Assembly (NCBI GenBank): GCA_945888525.1
Contig: CAMDAF010000003.1
Location: 1-64,000, forward strand
Source: Chitinophaga pinensis
Lineage (GTDB): Bacteria > Bacteroidota > Bacteroidia > NS11-12g > UBA955
Length of the DNA: 64,000 nt
Direction of reading: 5' to 3'
Shown here in pieces: positions 30,507 to 40,575 of the stretch; the first letter of the stretch is position 1; each line of letters starts with the position of its first letter. The notes under the pieces are model-generated. The model was not told the DNA's origin. It ran no database searches and was given only the letters and a program-made list of their open reading frames with translations. A program made the position numbers and the translations under genes.

Positions 30507-31160
30507 ATGAACGAAGAAGAATTAAAAGAAATAGCCTCTCAACTTAGCAATCCGCACGGCAACTTAGGTCTCCGTGTTGCAGAAGTGATGCACAAGACCA
30601 ACATCAGCATGAGCTTGGGTGCAATCAATGCTTTGCACTTGCAAGACAAGGACAGTATATTGGAAATTGGATATGGAAATTGCGGCCATTTAAAGGATGT
30701 TTTAGATAAAGCCAAAGACCTTAAATACCAAGGTTTGGAAATTTCAGAACTCATGCACGAAGAAGCCAAAAAACACGCTGCAGAATGTGGCTTCGAAAAT
30801 GAAATTGGATTTAGTTTATTTGATGGAAAACGCATTCCATTTGAAGATGAAAGTTTTGATAAAATAATGACTGTTAACACCATCTATTTTTGGAAACGGC
30901 CTCTAAATTTTTTAATTGAAATTTACAGGGTACTCAAACCAAATGGTGTCTGCGTGATTTGCTATGGCGAAGAAGCCTACATGTCTGAATTGCCCTTTAC
31001 GGTGTACGGTTTCAACTTATACAACCAAGAAAAAATAAAATCGCTTATCGCTCTTTCACCCTTTAGTGTCGACAATACAGAAACTAAATCTGAAATGGTG
31101 CTGAGTAAAATTGGCGGAATGGCAAAGCGCGACTACACCACCATTACCTTGCATAAATAA
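30507..31160 (+). CDS. class I SAM-dependent methyltransferase
   Basis: Motif I ILEIGYGNCGHLKDVL and methyltransferase-11-like FEDESFDKIMTVNTIYFWKRPLNFLIEIYRVLKPNG. Confidence 0.88.
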   Translation: MNEEELKEIASQLSNPHGNLGLRVAEVMHKTNISMSLGAINALHLQDKDSILEIGYGNCGHLKDVLDKAKDLKYQGLEISELMHEEAKKHAAECGFENEIGFSLFDGKRIPFEDESFDKIMTVNTIYFWKRPLNFLIEIYRVLKPNGVCVICYGEEAYMSELPFTVYGFNLYNQEKIKSLIALSPFSVDNTETKSEMVLSKIGGMAKRDYTTITLHK

Positions 31161-31167
31161 TGTATGG

Positions 31168-32001
31168 CTACTGGGACCCCAACTGAAAGCGGTAACCCAA
31201 TACCACCAAGGTTTCTAGAAATGTAAAATGCTGTTTGGCTCTGTCTTGCTTTAAGCCCGTTACCACGATATTGGGCATATTGATATAACCTCCTTTTGCG
31301 GTAGCTTGCAAATAAAAATGTTTGCCAAGTGTCAAATTAATTCCGGCATTTAATGATGTTCCATAACCAGATACATGCCATTGGTCGTTGATGCTTCTGC
31401 TCAGCAAAACCGCTCTGGTTCTTGGGTACATAAAACCCAAAGAAAAACCACTGACAAAATTCAATTGAAGATGCTTATTTATTCTTACAATACCATCGGT
31501 GCGGCTTAGTTCTGCATTCAAATAATTCAAACCATCGGTGTGCTCGAATTCTAAAAAATCGCCTTTTAATTCAACCGCTCTTTGCTTGTATTGCCCATCG
31601 TATACGGTTCCTGAATTGTTGATGTACCCATCGGCAATGACGGTTTGATTCTGATTCACCACATATTTCATGTGGTCGAAGCCAATAGACAAACTGTATT
31701 TATCATTGAAGCAATAGCCCAAACGGTAATCGTATTGCGGAATGGTTAACTGGTTAATGTGCAAATATGGGTCAGCGCCCAATTTAGACTGCCTGTCTTT
31801 GGCCCTAACATCATAAAGTGTAAAGTTGTAATCGGCACCCTTGAAGTTGATGTCAGAGCGGCTATAATAGCCTCTGTTATATCCCCAATAAAAAAAGAAT
31901 TGCCCTTTTTTAAATCCAGCACCCATTCTATCGCCAGCTTGCACCAGCCAGACTTGTAAAACAAGAATCAGCAATAAGCTGATACGTTGAAAAGAAAACA
32001 T
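31168..32001 (-). CDS. hypothetical secreted/outer-membrane beta-barrel-like protein
   Basis: Signal peptide MFSFQRISLLLILVLQVWLVQAG; alternating aromatic strands; C-terminal VLGYRFQLGS. Confidence 0.6.
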   Translation of the reverse strand: MFSFQRISLLLILVLQVWLVQAGDRMGAGFKKGQFFFYWGYNRGYYSRSDINFKGADYNFTLYDVRAKDRQSKLGADPYLHINQLTIPQYDYRLGYCFNDKYSLSIGFDHMKYVVNQNQTVIADGYINNSGTVYDGQYKQRAVELKGDFLEFEHTDGLNYLNAELSRTDGIVRINKHLQLNFVSGFSLGFMYPRTRAVLLSRSINDQWHVSGYGTSLNAGINLTLGKHFYLQATAKGGYINMPNIVVTGLKQDRAKQHFTFLETLVVLGYRFQLGSQ

Positions 32002-32010
32002 TAAAGGAGA

Positions 32011-33342
32011 TTAATCGACGTTATCGTGTAGGTATTTATTGCCGTTGTCTTTAAAACGCAGTGTTTTGTTGTCTTTATCTTCTTCTAAAGAAATTTTTGA
32101 AATTTCCACACCCGCTTGCGGCTCCTCTAGAACAATGTTTTGTCTTAAATAGGCTGGCGTATCCAAATCATTTAAATTCCTTGACCTTTGCACTTCTTGC
32201 TGTGCAGGAGGAATTAATCTATCATCGTTAGACAAACCAAACAAATCCTCGGCAATTGGCGCAGTGTGTGCAACAATCTTTTCGTCTACAATAAAGTTGA
32301 CTGTTTCAAGCTCATTAAAATCGATTTCAATATTGCCCTCATCTTCGGCATCATCCACTAAAGTTATGTTGGTACTATTGTTGTCAAAACCAGTGGCAAC
32401 AAGTGTTATGGCAATCTCATTATCTAGGACATCATTTTTAGTGAGGCCGTATTTAAGGTTGGCATTCTGACCAGCCTGTTGTTGGAAGAATGCGATGATG
32501 ACATCAATTTCTGAGGCATAAGGTTCGTCGTTTCCAAAACTGATATTGATTAAAATATGTTTAGACCCTTCGATACTATTTTCATCCAACAATGGAGAAT
32601 CAAGCGCCAATTGAGAAGCGTTCATAGCACGGTCATCGCCAATGGCAACACCAGTACCCATTATTGCTCTTCCGCTATTTTCTAAGGCCGTTTTAACATC
32701 TCTAAAGTCTACATTCAACAAACCTTCTACGGTAATAATTTCAGCAATACCCTTGGCTGCGGTAAACAAAACATCGTCTGCTTTACCCAAGGCTTCTGTA
32801 ATTCTAAGATTAGAATACATTTCTAGTATTCTTTGGTTGCTAATCACCAACAATGCATCAACATGTGGTTTTAAATCTTCTATACCTTGGTCGGCTTTGC
32901 GGGCTTTTTCAGGGCCTTCATTTTTAAACGGACGGGTTACAATACCTACCGTAAGTATGCCCATTTGTTTTGCCTTTTGAGCAATAACTGGTGCTGCACC
33001 TGTTCCAGTTCCACCACCCATTCCGGCGGTTATAAACAACATTTTGGTGTTGTGTTTAAGGGCATCTTCTATCTGATTGATGCTTTCTAAGGCGCATTTT
33101 TTTCCAAATGCTGGATCACCTCCAGCTCCAAGTCCTTCCGTTAAGGTACTACCTAACTGGATTTTATTTTGTACGGGGCTTTTTTCTAAATGCTGTGCAT
33201 CGGTATTGCATAGGTAGAAATCTACCCCCTTAATGCCTTTGTTGTACATATAACTTACAGCATTGCTTCCGCCACCACCAACACCAATCACTTTTATGAT
33301 TGATGACTGCTCTCTTGGTAGTTCTACTTTGAAATAATTCAT
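32011..33342 (-). CDS. ftsZ: cell division protein FtsZ
   Basis: IKVIGVGGGGSNAV, GMGGGTGTGAAPVIA; adjacent to ftsA. Confidence 0.97.
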   Translation of the reverse strand: MNYFKVELPREQSSIIKVIGVGGGGSNAVSYMYNKGIKGVDFYLCNTDAQHLEKSPVQNKIQLGSTLTEGLGAGGDPAFGKKCALESINQIEDALKHNTKMLFITAGMGGGTGTGAAPVIAQKAKQMGILTVGIVTRPFKNEGPEKARKADQGIEDLKPHVDALLVISNQRILEMYSNLRITEALGKADDVLFTAAKGIAEIITVEGLLNVDFRDVKTALENSGRAIMGTGVAIGDDRAMNASQLALDSPLLDENSIEGSKHILINISFGNDEPYASEIDVIIAFFQQQAGQNANLKYGLTKNDVLDNEIAITLVATGFDNNSTNITLVDDAEDEGNIEIDFNELETVNFIVDEKIVAHTAPIAEDLFGLSNDDRLIPPAQQEVQRSRNLNDLDTPAYLRQNIVLEEPQAGVEISKISLEEDKDNKTLRFKDNGNKYLHDNVD

Positions 33343-33413
33343 GTTAAAGATTTAATAAATACAGTTGTGAAATATGTTGATTTTTAGCGTCGTTAATTTT
33401 TATTCGGATAATT

Positions 33414-34715
33414 TTATTGCTCTTTATAATCATCCATTCCATTTTCGTCTTTCAACCAGCTTTTAAAGCTGCCGAATAGATTTCCAAAAACACTTCCTCC
33501 ACCTTCTGTGGTAGCTTTGCTTTTGCTTTTTACTTTGTGGGTATTTTCGCCCTCAGTTGGCTCCATGTCTTCAAATCCTTTTAACACCAAACCAATGCAG
33601 GTAGCATACATAGGGCTTCTAACTTCCTCTACCAAACCTTTTCCAAGATGTGGATCAGGCAAGCCTACTTTAGCCTCACAGCCCAATATGAATTCCACCA
33701 AGTTGCTTAAATCTTTCAACTGTGCGCCACCGCCAGTTAAAACTACTCCAAGGTTTAATTTTTCTTTGTAACCTGACATTTTAATTTCGTCATTCACCAT
33801 GCTCAAAATTTCTTTTACACGGGCGTTGATTACGTGGGCCAGATTTTTCTCCATGATTTGTTTTGATTTCCGTTCTCCAATACCAGGAACTGTAATAATA
33901 ACATTGCTTCGCGTACCTTCTGGTATTGCATGTCCATATTTTACTTTAATCAATTCCGCTTGTTTTGGCATTATTCCAAAAGCATCAACGATGTCGTCGG
34001 TTATAATTTCCCCACCAAATGGAATTACGGCGGTGTGCCTAATTTTACCCCCGTGAAATATCGCCAAGTCTGTGGTACCACCGCCAATATCGATAATAGC
34101 AATACCTGTCTCTAATTCTTCTTCACTCAAAACAGCATAGGCCGATGCTATTGGTTCAACAATCACATCTGTTGCGGTTAAACCAGCATTTTCAACACAT
34201 TTTACGATCGTTTTAGCTGCACTCAAGCGACCAGTCACCACGTGGTATTTGCATTCCAATTTTGTTCCTGGCATACCTTCTGGTTCTTTGGTGGTAAACC
34301 TCGAGTCGATGATATATTCTTGCGGAAATGCATGCAGTATTTTTGAACCAGGCTCTACCGCAATGTGGTATTGCTCCTTATTCATTTCAATTAATTCTTC
34401 CTTGCTTATTTCTGTTTCTGAATTTTTGCGGATACGCACGCCACTTTGCTGAAAACTTTTAATGTGTTCTCCTGCTATACCAACATGTACATGCGCTATT
34501 TCTACATTCGATAATTTAGATGCCAATTCAACAGCTCCCTTAATGGCATCAACTGTTTTGGCAATATTGGTTACCTCACCGCGCATCACCCCACCCAGTG
34601 ATGGTTTTGATCCAACACCTAAAATATTGATTTTACCATTTTCATTCATTTGCCCAACTATGGCGCATACTTTAGTGGTTCCAATATCCAATCCTACAAT
34701 TAATTTATTTGACAT
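33414..34715 (-). CDS. ftsA: cell division protein FtsA
   Basis: GLDIGTTKVCAIVG, GIAIIDIGGGTTDLAIF, VVLTGGGAQLKDL. Confidence 0.95.
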   Translation of the reverse strand: MSNKLIVGLDIGTTKVCAIVGQMNENGKINILGVGSKPSLGGVMRGEVTNIAKTVDAIKGAVELASKLSNVEIAHVHVGIAGEHIKSFQQSGVRIRKNSETEISKEELIEMNKEQYHIAVEPGSKILHAFPQEYIIDSRFTTKEPEGMPGTKLECKYHVVTGRLSAAKTIVKCVENAGLTATDVIVEPIASAYAVLSEEELETGIAIIDIGGGTTDLAIFHGGKIRHTAVIPFGGEIITDDIVDAFGIMPKQAELIKVKYGHAIPEGTRSNVIITVPGIGERKSKQIMEKNLAHVINARVKEILSMVNDEIKMSGYKEKLNLGVVLTGGGAQLKDLSNLVEFILGCEAKVGLPDPHLGKGLVEEVRSPMYATCIGLVLKGFEDMEPTEGENTHKVKSKSKATTEGGGSVFGNLFGSFKSWLKDENGMDDYKEQ

Positions 34716-34731
34716 ATGTTTCTGAATTTAT

Positions 34732-35556
34732 TTATGGTTGTGTGGTTTGTGAATTTATCAAGTTATCATTTTTCTCAGCAACAATTTGTCCTTCGTATTT
34801 GAGGTTTATTTTTTTATATTGTTCCCATCCTACTGCGTTCAAACCTTTGATGTAAAAGGTTTTCAGTTTTTCGAATTTATTTTCAATTTGGTTTGCAGAA
34901 CCAAATACAATAGTATGATTTCCTACCTTAGGAATCAATATTATGTCCATATAATTATCTACATAGAGCTGTTCAATTTGTGCCTGCCAAAATTCATCGC
35001 TGTAACACCAGTCGGCAATTTTTAATAAATCGCGTGTTATCTGAGTGCGTAAGAACGCTGAATCAGCAAGGGTTTCAGCTATGTTTCCATTGGCAATAAT
35101 TACCCTCGGTGCAAAGCCTTCATGCAGGGGCATTTTATATCCATTTTTTGCTACATAGTAACTTTGTCCCTTATTGCTTATTATTCTAAGCAATGGCTGT
35201 CTTTGAATAATTTTAACAATAAGTCTTCCCGACAAATCGAGCGAAATATCCGCCTGGTCTATAAACGCATAGGCTTCTAATGCCGCTTCCATTTTGTCAA
35301 GCTTCAAACTTTTTTGCTGACTACCCATGATATTTTGAGAGGAATCTGCACCCTTCATTATAGATAAAACGGTTAGGCTATCAATAAAGGCCAACTCTTC
35401 TTTTGGCTCAATTTTAACTTCAATTTCTTTGACGGTTAATTGGTCTTCTTTGCCTTGAATATTTAAAAAAACAAACACCAAGAAACAGACTATTGCTATC
35501 CACAATATCATGTTCCAACGTTTATTGTTTTTTATAAAATCAATTAGCTTTCTCAT
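34732..35556 (-). CDS. ftsQ: cell division protein FtsQ/DivIB-like
   Basis: N-terminal single TM; position between murC and ftsA; SGRLIVKIIQRQPLLRII. Confidence 0.8.
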   Translation of the reverse strand: MRKLIDFIKNNKRWNMILWIAIVCFLVFVFLNIQGKEDQLTVKEIEVKIEPKEELAFIDSLTVLSIMKGADSSQNIMGSQQKSLKLDKMEAALEAYAFIDQADISLDLSGRLIVKIIQRQPLLRIISNKGQSYYVAKNGYKMPLHEGFAPRVIIANGNIAETLADSAFLRTQITRDLLKIADWCYSDEFWQAQIEQLYVDNYMDIILIPKVGNHTIVFGSANQIENKFEKLKTFYIKGLNAVGWEQYKKINLKYEGQIVAEKNDNLINSQTTQP

Positions 35557-36919
35557 ACAATTCCTTAATCGGTTTTAGCAATTGATCTATATCTCCGGCC
35601 CCAAGAATTAGCAGCAATTCTGGCTTCTCAATTTGCAAATTTTTTAATACACTTTCCTTGGCCATTAAAACAGGATTCTTTTCCATTTTTAAGGCTAAAA
35701 ATTCTGAATTAATACCTTCAATTGGCAACTCTCTTGCAGGATAAATATCCAATAACCAGCAAGCATCTAATAGATCGAGCGCTTTGGCAAAATCATCTGC
35801 AAAATCACGGGTTCTTGAAAACAAATGGGCTTGAAAAATTCCTGTCAATTTTTTATTAGGATACAGTTCCTTAACCGATTTAATACAAACCCTTAACTCG
35901 GTAGGATGATGAGCATAATCATCTATTACAGTATACTGTTCGTTGCTAAATATGGTTTCAAATCTGCGCTTTACACCCTTGAAATTTGCTGCTGCTTCAA
36001 GCAAGGGCTTTAGTGGCAATTTCAAACACAAACAAGCCGTTATGGCGGCACATGCATTTTCTATGTTGTGAAATCCTGGCAATGCATTTAAAATGCGTGC
36101 TGAATTGTTTTTAAAACTATAATCAAAACAAAAATGGTGGTCTTCAATTTTAATTTCAGAATAATTGGCTGCTGAATCAGCTTCTGGGCCATAGCGAATG
36201 CAATTGCCTTCATACTTTAAATCAAGTTGATCGTTTAAAATAGCAATGCCATTGTACTGCAATTTATGCACAAATTCGACAAATGATTTTTTAACTTCTT
36301 CGGCCTCTCCGTAAATGTCTAAATGATCCGCATCCGTGGAAGTAACAATGGCAATGTCAGGAGATAATTGCAAAAAAGAACGGTCAAATTCATCAGCTTC
36401 TACAACCATTATATTTTGAGTAAACAGTGAAACGCCGTCATCTTTGTGAAAATAATTACTTTCAAAATTGCTGCTAATTCCACCTAGAAAAGCAGTAAAA
36501 TTAACGCCACTTTCATTCAACATATGCGCAATCATGCAGCTGGTGGTTGTTTTGCCATGCGTTCCACCAACAGCAATGGTGTAGGAATTTTTAGAAATCA
36601 TTCCCAATACCTCCGCACGCTTGAACATTGGTATTTTTTTTGATGAAAAATACTTGAATTCTTTATGGTCTTTTGGGATAGCAGGCGTGTATATAACTAT
36701 TGAATCTTCACCAGAAATCACATTTGCAGGAATGGATTCTATGTCTTCAGAGTAATGAATAACAAAACCTTCACTTTCTAATTGTTTTGAAAATTCATTT
36801 CTTGTTTTATCATAGCCGTGAACATCCAACCCTATGGCTTTAAAATAGCGCGCAATAGCGCTCATGCCTATGCCGCCGATACCTAGAAAATAAGCTGTTT
36901 TTAATTCGCTGATATTCAT
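35540..36919 (-). CDS. murC: UDP-N-acetylmuramate--L-alanine ligase
   Basis: FLGIGGIGMSAIARYF, VGGTHGKTTTSCMIAHML, IDDYAHHPTELR. Confidence 0.96.
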   Translation of the reverse strand: MNISELKTAYFLGIGGIGMSAIARYFKAIGLDVHGYDKTRNEFSKQLESEGFVIHYSEDIESIPANVISGEDSIVIYTPAIPKDHKEFKYFSSKKIPMFKRAEVLGMISKNSYTIAVGGTHGKTTTSCMIAHMLNESGVNFTAFLGGISSNFESNYFHKDDGVSLFTQNIMVVEADEFDRSFLQLSPDIAIVTSTDADHLDIYGEAEEVKKSFVEFVHKLQYNGIAILNDQLDLKYEGNCIRYGPEADSAANYSEIKIEDHHFCFDYSFKNNSARILNALPGFHNIENACAAITACLCLKLPLKPLLEAAANFKGVKRRFETIFSNEQYTVIDDYAHHPTELRVCIKSVKELYPNKKLTGIFQAHLFSRTRDFADDFAKALDLLDACWLLDIYPARELPIEGINSEFLALKMEKNPVLMAKESVLKNLQIEKPELLLILGAGDIDQLLKPIKELYEKAN

Positions 36920-37998
36920 ACTAAAAGTTTTTCTATTTCATTAACTATGTCAGAAAGTGCATTTGGTTTTGCAAAGGCTGTTAAATTGTTCTTGAGGTCA
37001 TCTTGCTTTGCCACATCATTCAAAAGTGTGTGAATGGTTTCAAACAGCTTGTCATTGGCTTCGGCATCTGGCAACAATACAGCAGCATGTTTGCTCGATA
37101 GGGCCCTTGCATTTTTAGTTTGATGGTCTTCTGCCACATTGGGCGAAGGAATCAAAATACTGGCCTTATTCAACAAACTTAACTCACTTACAGAAATTGC
37201 ACCAGCTCTCGAAACCACAAGGTCTGCCGCAGCATATGCTGTAGCCATATCTTGAATAAAAGCTGAAGCTTTGACGCCTTCTAAACCATGCGTATCGGCT
37301 GTGTAATTTTTACCTGTCTGCCACAAAATCTGTGTCTTATTGCTTGAGAGTTCAGATAAAATTCCTTGAACAGCCAAATTGATGGTTCTAGCACCCAAAC
37401 TGCCTCCAATAAACAAAACCAAGGCCTCTTCTTCACTAAACCCTAAGCTTTTTTTTGTGGCGCGCCTGTCCATGCTTAAAGCTGCATAAATTTCAGAACG
37501 CACTGGATTTCCTGTCTCAACAATTTTATTTCTTGGAAAATATTTTTCCATGTTTGGATAAGCCACACAAATTTTTGAAGCTTTGCTAGAAAGCCATTTG
37601 TTGGTTAAACCAGCATATGAATTTTGCTCTTGAATTAAAATTGGAACTTTATAAGTTGATGCGGCATAAATTAATGCGGCACTTGCATATCCGCCTACTC
37701 CAATAGCAATATTTGGTTTAAAATCTCTAATGATTTTGCGGGCCATTAAAATGCTTTTTAACAATTTGAAAGGCAGTATAAAATTGGATAAGGAAAGTTT
37801 GCGCTGCAGTCCAGCGATTGGCAAACCAATAATTTTATACCCAGCCAAAGGCACCTTTTCCATTTCCATGCGCCCCAATGCGCCTACAAATAAAATTTCA
37901 GCATCTGCATGCCTGCTTTTTATTTCGTTTGCAATGGCGATAGCCGGGAAAATATGCCCTCCAGTTCCACCACCTGAAATTAGCACTCTAATTGACAT
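36916..37998 (-). CDS. murG: UDP-N-acetylglucosamine--N-acetylmuramyl-(pentapeptide) pyrophosphoryl-undecaprenol GlcNAc transferase
   Basis: ISGGGTGGHIFPAIAIANEI, IGVGGYASAALIYA, SRAGAISVSEL. Start set to MSIRVLIS (37998). Confidence 0.96.
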   Translation of the reverse strand: MSIRVLISGGGTGGHIFPAIAIANEIKSRHADAEILFVGALGRMEMEKVPLAGYKIIGLPIAGLQRKLSLSNFILPFKLLKSILMARKIIRDFKPNIAIGVGGYASAALIYAASTYKVPILIQEQNSYAGLTNKWLSSKASKICVAYPNMEKYFPRNKIVETGNPVRSEIYAALSMDRRATKKSLGFSEEEALVLFIGGSLGARTINLAVQGILSELSSNKTQILWQTGKNYTADTHGLEGVKASAFIQDMATAYAAADLVVSRAGAISVSELSLLNKASILIPSPNVAEDHQTKNARALSSKHAAVLLPDAEANDKLFETIHTLLNDVAKQDDLKNNLTAFAKPNALSDIVNEIEKLLV

Positions 37999-39151
37999 CT
38001 TGAACTCCTTTCTCATCTTCTAGTTTCTGTTCCTCAACCGAACGGCTCACACTCAACAAAACACCAAAAGCAGCACTGGTAAAAATAATACTTGTGCCAC
38101 CCATGCTAATTAAGGGGAGCGTCAAACCTGTAACAGGAAATAAACTACTGGCAACTGCCATATGGATAAAGGCTTGCAAGACCATACTAAAAGCCAAACC
38201 AACTGCCAATAAAGCCCCAAATGCACGTGGACTTTTTAACACGATTCGAATAGACCGATACAGAATTAATAAATACAATAAAATGACACTTATGCCACCA
38301 AATAGCAAACCATACTCTTCGATAATTACTGCGAAAATAAAATCTGAATAGGGATGCGGCAGATAGGCGCTTTGTTCGCCTTTACCAGGCCCCTTGCCAA
38401 ACAAACCTCCGCCTACGATTGCTATTTTTGCTTGTGTGGTTTGAAAACTCTCAGCGGAATCAGAACCTCTGAAATTTTCTATTCTTGCCTTCCAAGTAGC
38501 TGCCCTACCTGGCAGAATACTATCGGGTGCTTTGAGCAATATACCGGCCCCAATAAAGGCCACTAGCGAAAAAATCCCACCCAATAAAGCCAAATGGCGA
38601 AGCCTAGCATTTCCAATAAAGAGTAAAATGGAACAGGTCAAAAACAAAACCACAGACGTACTTAGATTCTCTGGCATAATCAATAAACAAATTAAAGTTA
38701 TGTAGGCAATTATGACAATAAACCCTTTCAAAGAACTGAGCTCTTCTTGATTTTTAGAAAGATAACGCGCAATAAACATAATGAGCGCAAACTTGGCGAA
38801 GTCACTGCTCTGAAAACTAACACCAAATACAGTGATGGTCCTTTTGGCATCGTTGATATCGTTACCAAAAACAAGCGTTAAAATCAACAAAACTATTGCT
38901 CCCCAGACGGCCATTTGAGATATCCGTGAAAAATATTTGTAATCCAACAAATGGAAAAAGTACATGAGAAAAAAACCTCCAAACAGGAACATCACATGTC
39001 GAATAACAAAATATTCTGTATTCCCCCCTTGTTTCTTAAATGCCAAGGACCCAGTTGCACTATAAACAGCAAGCAAGCCTATCAGCGATAGCATAAACAC
39101 TGCAAACCAGATGTACTGGTCACCCCTAAACTTTAACCTACCTATCTGCAT
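37988..39151 (-). CDS. ftsW: FtsW/RodA/SpoVE family SEDS glycosyltransferase
   Basis: Polytopic; HPYSDFIFAVIIEEYGLLFG, FPVTGLTLPLISMGGTSIIF. Confidence 0.94.
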   Translation of the reverse strand: MQIGRLKFRGDQYIWFAVFMLSLIGLLAVYSATGSLAFKKQGGNTEYFVIRHVMFLFGGFFLMYFFHLLDYKYFSRISQMAVWGAIVLLILTLVFGNDINDAKRTITVFGVSFQSSDFAKFALIMFIARYLSKNQEELSSLKGFIVIIAYITLICLLIMPENLSTSVVLFLTCSILLFIGNARLRHLALLGGIFSLVAFIGAGILLKAPDSILPGRAATWKARIENFRGSDSAESFQTTQAKIAIVGGGLFGKGPGKGEQSAYLPHPYSDFIFAVIIEEYGLLFGGISVILLYLLILYRSIRIVLKSPRAFGALLAVGLAFSMVLQAFIHMAVASSLFPVTGLTLPLISMGGTSIIFTSAAFGVLLSVSRSVEEQKLEDEKGVQDVN

Positions 39152-39219
39152 TGCTTATTGGTTTATTGCTCTTTTAAAATATAGTCAATTTGGTTTACCA
39201 AATAGTCGAAAAAGATTTC

Positions 39220-40572
39220 TTATAAATTCTTTACAGCGGCTTTAAACTGCCAGCCTCTATCCTCATAATTTGCGAACAAATCAAAACTCGCACAAGCAGG
39301 AGACAAAAGCACCACATCGCCCTTAGCCGCAAAGCGTTTAGCAACATGCACAGCTTCCTCAGCAGAACTGGTGTTTAACATTAAGTCAACGTCTTTTCCA
39401 AAAGCTTCGTGAATTTTATTGTTGTCAGTACCTAAGCAAACGATAACTTTTACCTTGTCTTTTACCAAAGGCAATAAGGCTGTGTAGTCGTTTCCTTTAT
39501 CGACACCACCTACGATCCAAACCACTGGCTTGTCCATACTTTCCAAGGCATACCAAGTAGAATTAACATTGGTTGCTTTGCTGTCATTAATGAATTCTAC
39601 GCCACCAACGGAGGCAACATATTCTAATCTGTGTTCTACGTTTTGAAAGTCGATTAAGCTCTCTCTAATAACATCTTTTCTGATGTTTAGAACGTTGGCC
39701 GCAATAGCAGCAGCCATGCTGTTGTAACTGTTGTGAATGCCTTTTAGGGCGAAATCATTAATAAACATAGTAAGTATATTGTTTGGGGTTGTTGATTGAT
39801 TTTCTAATAAATGAAACTCTTTGTCTACGACATAAGCACCGCTGTTCAATACTTTTCCGAATGAAAAAGGCAATTTTTGAGCGTCAATTTTATGGGTAGA
39901 AAGATTGGAAACTGTTACCTCATCGTCGGTACAATAAATAAAGTAATCGTCTTTGGTTTGGTTCATAGCGATTCTAAATTTAGAATCGATGTAGTTTTGG
40001 AATTCGTAATTATAACGGTCCAAATGGTCGGGGGTTATATTGCACAGTATGGCAATATCAGGCCTAAATGTAAAGGTGTTGTCGAGCTGAAAACTACTCA
40101 ACTCTAACACAAAATAATCGTAATTTTCTTCAGCTACTTGGCGTGCATAGCTTTTTCCAATATTACCACCCAAACCCACATTGAATCCTGCCTTCTGCAA
40201 AATGTGGTAACACATCATAGTGGTGGTGGTTTTACCATTGGTGCCTGTTATGGCCAAATGCTTTGCCTTGCTGTATCGGCTGGCAAATTCTATTTCAGAG
40301 ATAATTGGAATATTAAGGGCTTTAGCCTTTTTAATTATCTCAGCTTTATCAGGTATTCCAGGGCTTTTAATAATTTCGTCTGCATTGAGAATTAATTCTT
40401 CAGAGTGCTTGCCTTGCTCATATGTCACATTCGCTTCATCAAGCTCTTTGCTGTATATTTCCTTTAGCATACCGCTATCAGAAACAAAAACATCAAAGCC
40501 TTGCTTAAGTGCTAAGATTCCGCATCCAGCACCGCTTTCACCCCCTCCCAATATAACAATTCTCTTTGCCAC
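39220..40572 (-). CDS. murD: UDP-N-acetylmuramoylalanine--D-glutamate ligase
   Basis: ITGTNGKTTTTMMCYHIL, HRLEYVASVGGVEFINDSKATN, LLSPACASFDLFANYEDRG. Confidence 0.96.
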   Translation of the reverse strand: MAKRIVILGGGESGAGCGILALKQGFDVFVSDSGMLKEIYSKELDEANVTYEQGKHSEELILNADEIIKSPGIPDKAEIIKKAKALNIPIISEIEFASRYSKAKHLAITGTNGKTTTTMMCYHILQKAGFNVGLGGNIGKSYARQVAEENYDYFVLELSSFQLDNTFTFRPDIAILCNITPDHLDRYNYEFQNYIDSKFRIAMNQTKDDYFIYCTDDEVTVSNLSTHKIDAQKLPFSFGKVLNSGAYVVDKEFHLLENQSTTPNNILTMFINDFALKGIHNSYNSMAAAIAANVLNIRKDVIRESLIDFQNVEHRLEYVASVGGVEFINDSKATNVNSTWYALESMDKPVVWIVGGVDKGNDYTALLPLVKDKVKVIVCLGTDNNKIHEAFGKDVDLMLNTSSAEEAVHVAKRFAAKGDVVLLSPACASFDLFANYEDRGWQFKAAVKNL

Positions 40573-40575
40573 TAA

